From positions 992,001-1,056,000 of the forward strand of contig NZ_RFFH01000001.1 in NCBI RefSeq assembly GCF_003696265.1: a stretch of DNA of 64,000 bases. The letters run 5' to 3'. Under the pieces are notes generated by a model, which was not told where the DNA came from, searched no databases, and worked only from the letters and a program-made list of their open reading frames with translations. The DNA is from Nocardia stercoris (GTDB lineage: Bacteria; Actinomycetota; Actinomycetes; Mycobacteriales; Mycobacteriaceae). The position numbers and the translations under genes were made by a program. Shown here piece by piece: positions 44,362 through 54,712 of the stretch (its first letter is position 1; every line of letters begins with the position of its first letter).

Positions 44362-44445
44362 ATGTCTGTCGTAGTTTTCACGGTCGTGACTGTGGCGATT
44401 TTCGCCCTGCTCGGCCTCATCCAGCGGGGAGTGGAACGGCTGTGA
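44362..44445 (+). CDS. 27-residue membrane peptide upstream of kdpF
   Basis: ATG 44362 opens a frame encoding MSVVVFTVVTVAIFALLGLI followed by QRGVERL. This is one hydrophobic helix and a basic end. It has the best ribosome site of the locus (AGGAGAGGG, 44349-44357). Its stop overlaps the kdpF GTG by four bases (GTGA), so kdpF translation would depend on it. It is a second tiny membrane protein of about the size of KdpF. I do not recognise it with certainty. It may be a conserved small protein of actinobacterial kdp operons. Confidence 0.65.
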   Translation: MSVVVFTVVTVAIFALLGLIQRGVERL

Positions 44446-44528
44446 CGCAGAACATCATCGGATTGGTGCTGTCGGTCGGCGTCGCTGTCTATCTGGTCGC
44501 GGCGCTGCTGTTCCCGGAGAGGTTCTAG
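44442..44528 (+). CDS. kdpF: potassium-transporting ATPase subunit KdpF
   Basis: A 28-residue single-helix peptide, VTQNIIGLVLSVGVAVYLVA followed by ALLFPERF. The LLFPERF end is characteristic. KdpF stabilises the KdpFABC complex in the membrane. The GTG start is coupled to the preceding tiny frame, and the kdpA GTG follows directly after the TAG stop. Confidence 0.9.
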   Translation: MTQNIIGLVLSVGVAVYLVAALLFPERF

Positions 44529-46202
44529 GTGAACTCCACTACTGCGGGGGTCGTGTTCGCGGCGGCCCTCATCATCGCGCTCGCGCTGGTACACATCCCC
44601 TTGGGCGACTACATGTACCGGGTCTACTCCGGTAACAAGCACTCACGCGTCGAACGTGTGGTCTACAAGCTCATCGGTGTGAAACCGGAGGTCGAGCAGA
44701 ACTGGTCCACCTACGCCCGCAGCGTGCTGGCGTTCTCGGCGATCAGTGTCCTGCTCCTCTTCTTCCTGCAGTTGCTGCAGGACAAGCTGCCGCTGCACCT
44801 GACCAACCCGGGCACCACGATGACCGCGGACCTGGCCTGGAACACCGCGATCAGCTTTATGACCAACACCAACTGGCAGAGCTACGCCGGCGAGCAGACC
44901 ATGGGCCACCTGGTTCAGATGGTCGGCCTGACCGTGCAGAACTTCGTGTCGGCTGCGGTCGGTATAGCGGTGGCGGTCGCGCTGGTCCGCGGTTTCGCCC
45001 GCAAGCGCACCTCGGACCTGGGCAACTTCTGGGTGGACCTGGTGCGGGGCACGATCCGCATCCTGCTGCCCTTCTGCCTGATCGCCGCGGTCGTGCTGAT
45101 CGCGGGCGGCGTGATCGAGAACTTCCACCTCTACGACCAGGTGGCGCACACCGTCGGCAACGGCGGCACGCAGACCCTGCCGGCTGGCCCGGTCGCGAGC
45201 CAGGAAGCGCCGAAGCTGTTCGGCACCAACGGTGGTGGGTTCTTCAACGTGAACTCCGCGCACCCGTTCGAGAACCCGACGGCTTGGACGAACTTCATCG
45301 AGATCTTCCTGCTGCTGGCGATCAGTTTCTCGTTGCCGCGCACCTTCGGCCGGCTGGTCGGGAGCAAGAAGCAGGGTTACGCGATCCTGTCGGTGATGGG
45401 GACGCTGGCGCTGTTCTCGGTATTTCTGACCAACTTCTTCCAGCTGCACCACCACGGCACCGTGCCCACCGCGGTCGGCGCCGCCATGGAGGGTGTCGAA
45501 ACCCGGTTCGGTGTCTCGGATTCGGCGACCTTCGCCACCGCCACGACGCTGACCTCCACCGGTGCGGTGGACTCCGCGCACGACTCGATGACCAGCACCG
45601 GCGGCATGATGGCGATGTTCAACATGCAGCTCGGTGAGGTGGCGCCCGGTGGTACCGGCTCCGGTCTCTACGGGATGCTGATTCTGGCGGTCATCACCGT
45701 GTTCGTCGCCGGTCTGATGGTCGGACGGACCCCGGAGTACCTGGGCAAGAAGATCACCCCGCGGGAGATCAAGCTGGCCGCGGCCTACTTCCTGACCACG
45801 CCGCTGATCGCACTGACCGGTGCCGCGGTCGCCATGGCGTTGCCCGGTGAGCGGGCCGCGATGGCGAACACGGGGGCGCACGGATTCTCGGAAGTGCTGT
45901 ACGCCTTCACCTCCGCCGCCAACAACAACGGCTCGGCGTTCGCGGGTCTGTCCACCAACACCGTGTGGTGGAACACCGCGCTCGGTCTGGCCATGGTCTT
46001 CGGCCGTCTGGTGCCGATCATCTTTGTCCTGGCGCTGGCCGGATCGCTTGCCGCACAGGGGCACACGCCGGAATCGGCGGGGACGCTGCCCACCCACAAG
46101 CCGCAGTTCGTCGGCCTGGTCGCGGGTGTGACGGTCATCCTGGTCGCCCTCACCTTCCTGCCCGCGCTGGCGCTCGGGCCGCTCGCCGAAGGAATTCACT
46201 GA
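44529..46202 (+). CDS. kdpA: potassium-transporting ATPase subunit KdpA
   Basis: A 557-residue channel-like subunit with about ten membrane helices that selects K+. Selectivity-filter segments appear as [20 protein letters not shown] and [18 protein letters not shown], and the first pore region as [20 protein letters not shown]. The GTG start is adjacent to the kdpF stop. It is separated from kdpB by a single base. Confidence 0.97.
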   Translation: MNSTTAGVVFAAALIIALALVHIPLGDYMYRVYSGNKHSRVERVVYKLIGVKPEVEQNWSTYARSVLAFSAISVLLLFFLQLLQDKLPLHLTNPGTTMTADLAWNTAISFMTNTNWQSYAGEQTMGHLVQMVGLTVQNFVSAAVGIAVAVALVRGFARKRTSDLGNFWVDLVRGTIRILLPFCLIAAVVLIAGGVIENFHLYDQVAHTVGNGGTQTLPAGPVASQEAPKLFGTNGGGFFNVNSAHPFENPTAWTNFIEIFLLLAISFSLPRTFGRLVGSKKQGYAILSVMGTLALFSVFLTNFFQLHHHGTVPTAVGAAMEGVETRFGVSDSATFATATTLTSTGAVDSAHDSMTSTGGMMAMFNMQLGEVAPGGTGSGLYGMLILAVITVFVAGLMVGRTPEYLGKKITPREIKLAAAYFLTTPLIALTGAAVAMALPGERAAMANTGAHGFSEVLYAFTSAANNNGSAFAGLSTNTVWWNTALGLAMVFGRLVPIIFVLALAGSLAAQGHTPESAGTLPTHKPQFVGLVAGVTVILVALTFLPALALGPLAEGIH

Positions 46203-46203
46203 C

Positions 46204-48356
<2,153 letters not shown>

Positions 48357-48357
<1 letters not shown>

Positions 48358-49442
48358 TGCGTATGTCTAGTTGGATCCGCCAGCACCTGGCGGCCGTGCG
48401 GGCACTGCTCGTACTTACCGTGATCACCGGAATCATCTATCCGCTGGTGGTTTTCGGGATCGGGCAACTGCCCGGCCTGCGGGACAAGGCGAACGGTTCG
48501 CTGATCACCGCGAACGGGCAGATCGTCGGGTCCAGCCTGATCGGCCAGGCCTACACCGACGGGAAGGGCACCGCGCTGCCGCAGTACTTCCAGACCCGTC
48601 CGTCCAACGCGCAGCCTGCGGCTGTCGCACCCGCCACGTCGAGTGCGATCCCGGACGGCTACGACCCGACCAACTCCAGCTTCGGCAACCAGGGCCCGGA
48701 GAGCGTGGTCGACACCCTCGACGCGTCGGACCCGGCCAAGGACAAGTTCGCGCTGCTCACCACAGTGTGCCAGCGCAGCGCGGCGGTGGCGGCGCTGGAG
48801 AACGTGGACGGCAGCCGGCCGTTCTGCGCGGTCGACAGCGGGTCGGGTAACGCGTTCGGCTCGGTGCTGGCGGTGCTCGGCCCGCGCGACAGCAAGGGCA
48901 ACGTGACGGCCCCGACCCAGGTGGTGAGCGTCAACCAGGCGTGCGCCGCCGACGGGAAGCCCGCCACGGTACCGTTCCTGGACACCTACGCGGGCGTGAA
49001 GGTCGTGTGTGCCACGCGGGGACAGGACTATTCGGCGGGGCTGATCGTGCCGATCAAGGGAAACGCCTCGGTGGACACTCCGGTACCGGCCGACGCGGTC
49101 ACCGCTTCCGCTTCGGGTCTGGACCCGCAGATCTCGCCGCGGTACGCGGAGATCCAGGTGGCGAGGGTGGCTTCGGCCCGTGGCGTGTCGGAGGACAAGG
49201 TCCGGGCTTTGGTCGCCGGGCACACCTCCGGGCGGGCGCTGGGGTTCATGGGTGAGCCCGCGGTGAACGTGGTGGAGCTGAATGCGGATCTGGACAACCA
49301 GCTCCCTTACACCGCAGCGCCTTCCACGTCGGCGGCACCGACGACGTCTCCTGCACCGACGACGGTTCCCTCGACGTCGGCAGCTGCGACGCCGTCGGCG
49401 TCCAAGACCGCCACTCCTGCTGCGACTCCGACCACTCGCTAG
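48357..49442 (+). CDS. kdpC: KdpC subunit with a four-cysteine insertion and a Thr/Pro tail
   Basis: A 361-residue subunit. KdpC proteins normally have about 190-220 residues. The N-terminal helix ([20 protein letters not shown]), the YFQTRPSNA motif, and [20 protein letters not shown] to [11 protein letters not shown] are all conserved. Between them, about residues 115-245, there is extra sequence with four cysteines (138, 157, 196, 218) and segments such as [14 protein letters not shown]. After the normal end comes a 50-residue tail of Thr, Pro, Ser and Ala. The domain faces outward, so two disulphides are plausible. Frame and flanks are intact. Confidence 0.93.
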
Positions 49443-49453
49443 GTCGTTCGCAG

Positions 49454-49490
49454 CGGCAGCCCGTCCTCCGGCCACGAGGGCGGGCTGCCG
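49454..49490. terminator. kdp operon terminator, first copy
   Basis: A 15-bp stem (49454-49468 with 49476-49490, one G-U pair) and a seven-base loop, 11 bases after the kdpC stop. It converges with trmO and can act in both directions. Confidence 0.85.
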
Positions 49491-49536
49491 CCGTTCGTTC
49501 ACGGTGGCGCACTGCGCTCATTCGGCTTGCTGCGCG

Positions 49537-49569
49537 GCAGCCCGTCCTCCGGTCTCGAGGGCGGCCTGC
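49537..49569. terminator. second, related hairpin between kdpC and trmO
   Basis: The left arm GCAGCCCGTCCTC repeats the first terminator's arm (same string at 49456), about 81 bp later. Here it pairs with 49557-49569 at 12 of 13 positions counting one G-U. It lies 28 bases beyond the trmO stop and probably ends trmO transcription. Confidence 0.7.
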
Positions 49570-49596
49570 GGCCGTACAGTGCTGTGGCGCAACCGT

Positions 49597-50022
49597 TCAG
49601 CGGTCCGCGACGGCGTCGAGCACCGGTTTGATGTCGAGGATCGGGGTGCCGTTCAAGGCTTCGAGGCCGTCCACCGTGATCGTGGTGCCCGCGACAGCGG
49701 TCACGGTCACCTCGTGCAGGCCGATGGGGTTCGGGCGGTCGGGGGAGCGGGTGGCGAAGACGCCGGTCGGTGGGCGTTCGCGGTCACCGCGGGGGTGGAC
49801 CGCCTGGGTGGTGCGATCGGCGCGGTCGAACCAGGTGAGGATCACGATCCGCATTCCCGGCCGGAGGTCGGCGGCGGCCGCGGCGTACTCCGGATCGAGG
49901 AGCAGCTCGGCGGGTGGGGCGCCCTCGTCGGCCTGCCGGGGTGCGTCGGCGCGGGCGGCCAGGACGGAACGAACGCGCCCAATGGGACGCACTTCGACGG
50001 CGGGGACAGGCGGGAACGACAA
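49597..50022 (-). CDS. tRNA (N6-threonylcarbamoyladenosine37-N6)-methyltransferase TrmO (TsaA family)
   Basis: A 141-residue beta-barrel SAM-dependent enzyme. Family motifs are RPIGRVRSVLAARADAPRQ, ATRSPDRPNPIGLHEVTV and LEALNGTPILDIKPVL. It begins at TTG 50022, chosen because an AGGAG ribosome site lies eight bases upstream and no ATG or GTG suits. TrmO methylates t6A at position 37 of certain tRNAs. It is transcribed towards kdpC, with two hairpins between them. Confidence 0.88.
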   Translation of the reverse strand: MSFPPVPAVEVRPIGRVRSVLAARADAPRQADEGAPPAELLLDPEYAAAAADLRPGMRIVILTWFDRADRTTQAVHPRGDRERPPTGVFATRSPDRPNPIGLHEVTVTAVAGTTITVDGLEALNGTPILDIKPVLDAVADR

Positions 50023-50132
50023 GATGCGGACTCCTGCTGCGAAAGCGATTGTGCCGGTGAACGTTACACCCGCTGAGTGAATGGACTCCGATGGGCGGGT
50101 TCGACGAGCCGGTCGCGATCACCGGGGCCAGC

Positions 50133-51707
50133 TCAGCCGCGGATGAGGAGGATCTTGCGGCCGGCCGGGCTCGTGGTGTCGGTGTAGCCGGTGCGTTCGG
50201 CCAGTGGCGCGGCGCAGGATCGGCGGTCGAAGATCGCGAGGGTGCCGTGGTCGAGGTCGAGGCGGTCGAGGTAGGAGTCGAGCTGGATCAGGCCGTCGTC
50301 GAGCGGGTCCGGTTCACCGTCGCGGCGGACCTTCAGCTCGATGGCCTCGCGCTGCCAGGCCCGTCGGCCGTCGGCATCGGTGTAGGGCTGGCGGACCAGC
50401 AGATCGACGCGCTTGTAGCCGAGACCGTATTCGCGGCCGATGTAACCGCCGCCGTTGACGACTCGCTGCAGGTAGGCCATGACGACCAACTGGACGGCGG
50501 CCTCGTGGTAGCCCTTCTTGATCAGCATGATCTCGCCGTTCTCTTTCCAGAAGGCGATGAATTCGGTGAGCAGCTTGTGCAGGTCGAGGCGGCCGTCGGG
50601 GAGCCGGAAGGCGCTGGGCTCCACGAAGATGTTGTGTTCGAGGGTCGCGGTGAGGACGCGGACGATGACCTCGTTGTAGATGGGGTTCGCGATCCGAATC
50701 GTCTTGCCGGGGGCGATAAGTCCCAGGTCTCGGACATAGCTCACCGAGTCGTCGTAGATGTCGTCGACGTCAAGTTCGGTTCCGGCCAGCAACGGTTCGA
50801 GGACCTGTCGGACCCGGGTGTCGGTCAACTTGTAGACCAAGGAGTCGAGATGGGTTGCGCGGGCAAGGATCAACCGTTCCTTGGCCTCGTCGATATGGTC
50901 GTCGGTGATGGTGCCCGCGATCTTCATGCGGCGGATCACCTCGGAGGCAAGCGCGTTCGTCAGCCAGGGTTGGCCTTTGGTGTAGTAGTACGCTAGATCG
51001 ATTGCGCGGGTACTGAATTCCTGGCCAGTTGCGGCGGTATGTTGGCCGTAGAGGGCGGCCACTTCGTCGTAGGTGAAGTCGCCGAGGCGGATGGACTCGA
51101 CCTTGATGTTGAACGGGCTCGCGGAACCCAGCCGGGGTTCTTCGCCGCCGGAGGCGACCTTGTAGTCGCGCACGTCGCGCAGGCCGCACAGGGCGATCGA
51201 ATGAACGAAACGATCACGTGCGGTGTTGTACCCGGCACGCAGCTGGCGAAGGACACTTCGCAGGCTCTCGCCCTGGATCGAATCGATCTCGTCGAGGAAG
51301 AGGACCAGTGGGCGTCGGCATGTTTCCACCCAGGCCCGCAGAGCCCAGAGCAAGGCCGAGCCTGCTTCGGCGGCCGGCCACTCGTGTGGCGGCTGCGCAT
51401 CGTCGGGCAACGAGTGCGCGGCCTCTCGACGCAGAACGTCGAGCAGCAGATTCTCGACGGCCGTATAGTCGTCTCCGAGCGGCTCCGCGACCTCGCAGCT
51501 GATGTACAGTGCGGCGACTTCTCCCTCAGCGGTCAGCTGGGACGCGAGTTGCAGCAGGCTCGTGCTCTTCCCCGACTGACGCGGCGCGTGGATCACGAAA
51601 TACTCACCGTAGGTGATGTATTCGCGCGCGCCGACGAGTCGCTCAGCGGCCGGCAGCATGTAATGCCGGTTCGGCCAGCACGTTCCGGTGGTATTGAAGT
51701 ACTTCAC
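50133..51707 (-). CDS. AAA-type ATPase fused to a PD-(D/E)XK nuclease-like domain
   Basis: A 524-residue protein. Residues 1-260 are an AAA-like ATPase. The opening is VKYFNTTGTCWPNRHYMLP, with Walker A APRQSGKST at 41-49, Walker B LVLFLDEID near 130 and a winged-helix lid after residue 230 (YYYTKGQPWLTNALASEVIR). The last 170 residues include GLGYKRVDLLVRQP and REAIELKVRRDG, which fit the D and E-x-K of PD-(D/E)XK nucleases. A GGAG site six bases upstream chooses GTG 51707. Such ATPase-nuclease fusions are often solitary or in defence contexts. No partner gene is next to it. Function unproven. Confidence 0.78.
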   Translation of the reverse strand: MKYFNTTGTCWPNRHYMLPAAERLVGAREYITYGEYFVIHAPRQSGKSTSLLQLASQLTAEGEVAALYISCEVAEPLGDDYTAVENLLLDVLRREAAHSLPDDAQPPHEWPAAEAGSALLWALRAWVETCRRPLVLFLDEIDSIQGESLRSVLRQLRAGYNTARDRFVHSIALCGLRDVRDYKVASGGEEPRLGSASPFNIKVESIRLGDFTYDEVAALYGQHTAATGQEFSTRAIDLAYYYTKGQPWLTNALASEVIRRMKIAGTITDDHIDEAKERLILARATHLDSLVYKLTDTRVRQVLEPLLAGTELDVDDIYDDSVSYVRDLGLIAPGKTIRIANPIYNEVIVRVLTATLEHNIFVEPSAFRLPDGRLDLHKLLTEFIAFWKENGEIMLIKKGYHEAAVQLVVMAYLQRVVNGGGYIGREYGLGYKRVDLLVRQPYTDADGRRAWQREAIELKVRRDGEPDPLDDGLIQLDSYLDRLDLDHGTLAIFDRRSCAAPLAERTGYTDTTSPAGRKILLIRG

Positions 51708-51863
51708 GGTCACTCCTGGATCCCTGCGTCGGTACACCAGCGGCCGTTTCAGCCCGCGGTCAGCCTACCCCGGTCGAACGTGTGAGCGGAGCGGGGAATC
51801 CGTGGGCGCGGGTAGTGCAGCGGTGGGTGCGGCCGAAGTGGGACACTGAATACGACAAAGCGG

Positions 51864-51869
51864 TCTAAT
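51864..51869 (+). promoter_or_regulatory. -10 element before the GyrI-like gene
   Basis: TCTAAT ends six bases before ATG 51875. No ribosome site is visible, so a leaderless transcript is again likely. Confidence 0.4.
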
Positions 51870-51874
51870 CGGAC

Positions 51875-52507
51875 ATGGGTGTGACGATGACCAAGACGGA
51901 CTTCAAGAAGACGCTCGATGCCTACCGGGCCGAGCGGAATCGGATCCGCATTCTGGACGTGCCGCCGATGCAATACCTGATGATCGACGGGCACGGGGAT
52001 CCGAACTCGGCGCAGGACTTCGCCGACACGGTCGAGGCGCTGTATCCGGTGGCCTACAAGGTGAAGTTCGCCAGCAAGCAGGAGCTCGGCCGCGACTATG
52101 TCGTCATGCCGCTGGAGGGGCTGTGGTGGTCTTCCGATATGGCGAGTTTCACCGGGGCGCGGGACAAGTCACGCTGGGACTGGACGATGATGTCGATGGT
52201 GCCGGACTGGATCACCGGCGAGATGTTCGAAGCGGCGGTGGCGAAGGTGGGTGCCCGGAATCCGCCCGCGCGGCTGGACCGGCTGCGGCTGGAGACCCTG
52301 CGCGAGGGGCAGTGCGTGCAGACGCTGCACATCGGCCCCTTCGACGCCGAGGCCGCGATCCTGGAGCGGATGCACCACGAGTTCATTCCCGCCGCGGGAT
52401 TGGCGATGACGGGCAAGCATCACGAGATCTATTTCAGCGACTTCCGCAAGACCGATCCCAGCCGGTTGCGGACCGTCCTGCGGCAGCCGGTCACCGCGAC
52501 TGTGTGA
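51875..52507 (+). CDS. GyrI-like small-molecule-binding protein
   Basis: A 210-residue stand-alone GyrI-like domain protein, of the SOUL/BmrR effector-binding superfamily. It shows PPMQYLMIDGHGDPNSAQDF, LEGLWWSSDMASF, QCVQTLHIGPFDAEAAILER and HEIYFSDFRKTDPSRLRTVL. Some members bind or hydrolyse cyclopropanoid or cationic compounds, and the ligand here is unknown. Starts at 51875 and 51887 are both ATG. It has no DNA-binding domain. A MerR regulator with a related effector domain lies 3 kb away. Confidence 0.85.
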   Translation: MGVTMTKTDFKKTLDAYRAERNRIRILDVPPMQYLMIDGHGDPNSAQDFADTVEALYPVAYKVKFASKQELGRDYVVMPLEGLWWSSDMASFTGARDKSRWDWTMMSMVPDWITGEMFEAAVAKVGARNPPARLDRLRLETLREGQCVQTLHIGPFDAEAAILERMHHEFIPAAGLAMTGKHHEIYFSDFRKTDPSRLRTVLRQPVTATV

Positions 52508-52582
52508 GCGGCGCAACGGGATTCACCGCCGGTGCGGCCGCCGTCCGGCGCAAGCGTTGCCGAACAGCGGCCTTCGCGGAGA

Positions 52583-53323
52583 TCAGGCCCCGACGGTGAC
52601 CGGCAGTGCCGGGTTCGAGGTGTCGAGCACGTTGTAGGTCGCGGTCAGCGACAGGGTGCCGGCGCCGGGGCACCCGCTGCTGCCGCCGGAGCTGAGGCTG
52701 CTGCCCAGGTTGGAGCTGCCGGCGCCGCCACTGCCACTGACCTGCACCGGAAGCTGGGCGTTGGTGATCGACAGCGTCGACGGGCTACTGGTCGAGTTGG
52801 TGCCGTTCGACCAGGTGCCGTTCAGCGAGGCGGGGCCGTTCGTCGCGGTGGTGATGGTGCAGTTGACCAGGCCGGATACGGTGGCGACCGCGCCGTTCTG
52901 CGGAATGGTCAGGGTGCCGACGATCGGGCTGCCGTTCTGGAAGCTCATGGTCCAGTTGCCGGAGGTCGCGAAGGAGAGCTTCGCGATGCCGAGGTTGGCC
53001 GAACAGTTCTGCGCGACAGGCGAACCCAGCGACACGGTGACCGGGCCGGACGGGTTGGAGTTCCCTGGCGCGACGGGAATGGTGCCGGCGGCGGCGGAGA
53101 GCGTGCAGCTGCCGACGATGCCACCGACGTTGACGGTCAGCCCGCCGAACAACTGGGCGGAGAAGTTGTCACCCGCCGGTCCGATCGAGGTGCTCGGCAA
53201 TACGGCGGCGGTGGTAGCGGTCGGTACCGCGTTCGCGGGGGTGGAAGCGCACAGCGCGGCGGCTGCGGCAGCGCAGCCGGCGGTGGCCGCCAGGGTCTTG
53301 GTGAGGGTGTTGCCGTGGCGCAT
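52583..53323 (-). CDS. secreted beta-rich protein (PraB-like)
   Basis: A 246-residue exported protein. The signal peptide is MRHGNTLTKTLAATAGCAAA with cleavage after ANA at about residue 32. The mature part is rich in Gly, Ser, Thr and Asn with cysteines at GSCTLSAAAG, AQNCSANLG, VNCTITT and SGCPGAG. The layout resembles a family annotated as activator of alkane oxidation (PraB), a name I give only tentatively. ATG 53323 has an AAGG ribosome site five bases upstream. The Gly/Ser-rich stretch near residue 210 is probably a flexible linker. Confidence 0.7.
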   Translation of the reverse strand: MRHGNTLTKTLAATAGCAAAAAALCASTPANAVPTATTAAVLPSTSIGPAGDNFSAQLFGGLTVNVGGIVGSCTLSAAAGTIPVAPGNSNPSGPVTVSLGSPVAQNCSANLGIAKLSFATSGNWTMSFQNGSPIVGTLTIPQNGAVATVSGLVNCTITTATNGPASLNGTWSNGTNSTSSPSTLSITNAQLPVQVSGSGGAGSSNLGSSLSSGGSSGCPGAGTLSLTATYNVLDTSNPALPVTVGA

Positions 53324-53467
53324 GCTTGCCTTTCGAAGATATCCGGCCGAGTGTTCGGGGTCGGCAGGCAGCAGCGTAATGCGGTCCGGCGGTACATAGG
53401 GGAGGTTTCGGGCACCCGGGCGCAATTGTGAAGTGTTAATACTTCAATATCCGCCGCCTGTGTCCGG

Positions 53468-54121
53468 TCACACCGATTCGGATGTGCTGCCGTGAGGTTC
53501 GGGCACCGTCAGCTGCAGGGCACCCGGTACGGCGTCGAAGGCGTTGTGGATCCCGGTGATCAACGCCCCGCGCCCGCCCGCCCCGTCGCCCGCCACCCAG
53601 TGCCGCGCGGCGACACTCCAGCATGTGGTGGTGAGCTCGGCGAGTATGCGCGGGCGCAGGTCCGCGGGATCCGGGCCCGTCGCGCCGATGAGCCTGGCGA
53701 CCACCTCTTGCTCGATACCCGAACGCCGGTAATCGATCTCGCCGAGCAGCGCCGGCGCGGTGAGTGCCAGGCGGCGCGTGGCGATATAGCGGGAATCCCA
53801 ATCCGGCGGCAGTGCTTCGGCTCCCGCGATCAGCGCGTCCCGCAGATGATCCAGGACCGGTCCGTTCGGTGGCCGTTCATCCAGCGCGGCAAGGTAGTTC
53901 GCCCACAGCTCGGTCTCGGCCTCGACGGCGGCGGCCTCCTTGGTGGCGAAGACGCGGAAGAAGGTGCTGCGCGACACCTCGGCCTCGTCGACCAACTGCT
54001 CCACGGTAGTGCGATCGAAACCGTGCTCGGTGAACAGCCGCAAGGCCGCGTCGGCCAGCGCGCGGCGGGTGCGCAGTCGCTTGCGTTCCCGCAGGGGCAG
54101 TGATCGGTCGTCGGGCTCCAT
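53468..54121 (-). CDS. TetR-family transcriptional regulator
   Basis: A 217-residue repressor beginning MEPDDRSLPLRERKRLRTRR. The helix-turn-helix is ALADAALRLFTEHGFDRTTV then EQLVDEAEVSRSTFFRVF. The C-terminal domain (about residues 75-217) has a Trp-rich ligand region. It is divergent from a MarR-like gene with 119 bp between starts. That space holds a dyad at its own start and another before marR. Confidence 0.9.
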   Translation of the reverse strand: MEPDDRSLPLRERKRLRTRRALADAALRLFTEHGFDRTTVEQLVDEAEVSRSTFFRVFATKEAAAVEAETELWANYLAALDERPPNGPVLDHLRDALIAGAEALPPDWDSRYIATRRLALTAPALLGEIDYRRSGIEQEVVARLIGATGPDPADLRPRILAELTTTCWSVAARHWVAGDGAGGRGALITGIHNAFDAVPGALQLTVPEPHGSTSESV

Positions 54122-54124
54122 ACG

Positions 54125-54161
54125 CGAGATCCTATCTCGAACGAGCTCAAGTATCGAACGA
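54125..54161. promoter_or_regulatory. candidate TetR operator sites
   Basis: CGAGATCCTATCTCG (54125-54139) is a perfect dyad with three-base centre immediately upstream of the tetR ATG. Overlapping it, TCGAACGA occurs at 54137 and 54154, with a weaker TCGAACAA at 54223. Either set could be the autoregulatory operator. Confidence 0.5.
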
Positions 54162-54189
54162 AACTAGGTTCAATTTGGGACTTGAAACT

Positions 54190-54210
54190 TTTTGAGACTG
54201 AGTGTCAAAA
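54190..54210. promoter_or_regulatory. candidate operator before the MarR-like gene
   Basis: TTTTGAGAC (54190-54198) and GTGTCAAAA (54202-54210) pair at eight of nine positions around the centre TGA. The AT-rich dyad lies 30 bases upstream of ATG 54241, which has its own AAGGAG site. MarR-family dimers bind dyads of about this size. Confidence 0.55.
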
Positions 54211-54240
54211 TGATGGCAGCAATCGAACAAGGAGCCCGAC

Positions 54241-54666
54241 ATGACCATCACCCTGAACCCGTCGATCATCGGCCAGGCCGAGAAGCACCACACCGCGGTC
54301 CTGGCTCGTGCCCTGGCCGGCACCACCCTCGACGAGAAGCAGTGGATCACCCTGAACGTCGCCTCGGCGGCCGGCGAACCGATCGACGCGGTCGCGCACA
54401 CCGCGAAGGTCGCCACCATGACGCAAATCGCTCCCGCCGATGTCGCGGCGGCGCTGGACGCCCTGGTCGACGCCGATCTGATGCGCCGCGACCGCGACCG
54501 GGTCGAGGTCACCGCCGCCGGCAGCGAGACCGTCGGCCGGATTCGCGCCGTCTCCGGCGACATCGTCACGCGCGCCTACGGTGCGGTCGCACCGGAAGAA
54601 CTGGCCGTCGCGGCCCGGGTGCTCAGCACCATCACCGCGCGCCTCGCCGCGGAACTCGCCGCCTGA
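54241..54666 (+). CDS. MarR-like winged-helix regulator
   Basis: A 141-residue protein starting MTITLNPSIIGQAEKHHTAV. It has an all-helical frame with a winged helix-turn-helix in the middle (IAPADVAAALDALVDADLMR, then a beta wing RDRVEVTAAGSE). The size and layout fit MarR, although the usual DxRxxT wing motif is not clear. ATG 54241 has an AAGGAG ribosome site six bases upstream. It is divergent from the TetR gene, and the two may control a common or mutual target. Confidence 0.78.
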   Translation: MTITLNPSIIGQAEKHHTAVLARALAGTTLDEKQWITLNVASAAGEPIDAVAHTAKVATMTQIAPADVAAALDALVDADLMRRDRDRVEVTAAGSETVGRIRAVSGDIVTRAYGAVAPEELAVAARVLSTITARLAAELAA

Positions 54667-54674
54667 GCCACGGA

Positions 54675-54705
54675 TTGACTCTCACATCATGTGAGGGCGC
54701 AGACT
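54675..54705 (+). promoter_or_regulatory. MerR-type promoter with a spacer dyad
   Basis: TTGACT (54675-54680) and CAGACT (54700-54705) are separated by 19 bp, the over-long spacing typical of promoters that MerR proteins untwist. The spacer contains the perfect dyad CTCACATCATGTGAG (54681-54695). The expected start site is at 54712-54713, on the merR GTG itself, so the transcript may be leaderless. Confidence 0.7.
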
Positions 54706-54712
54706 CGGGGCC

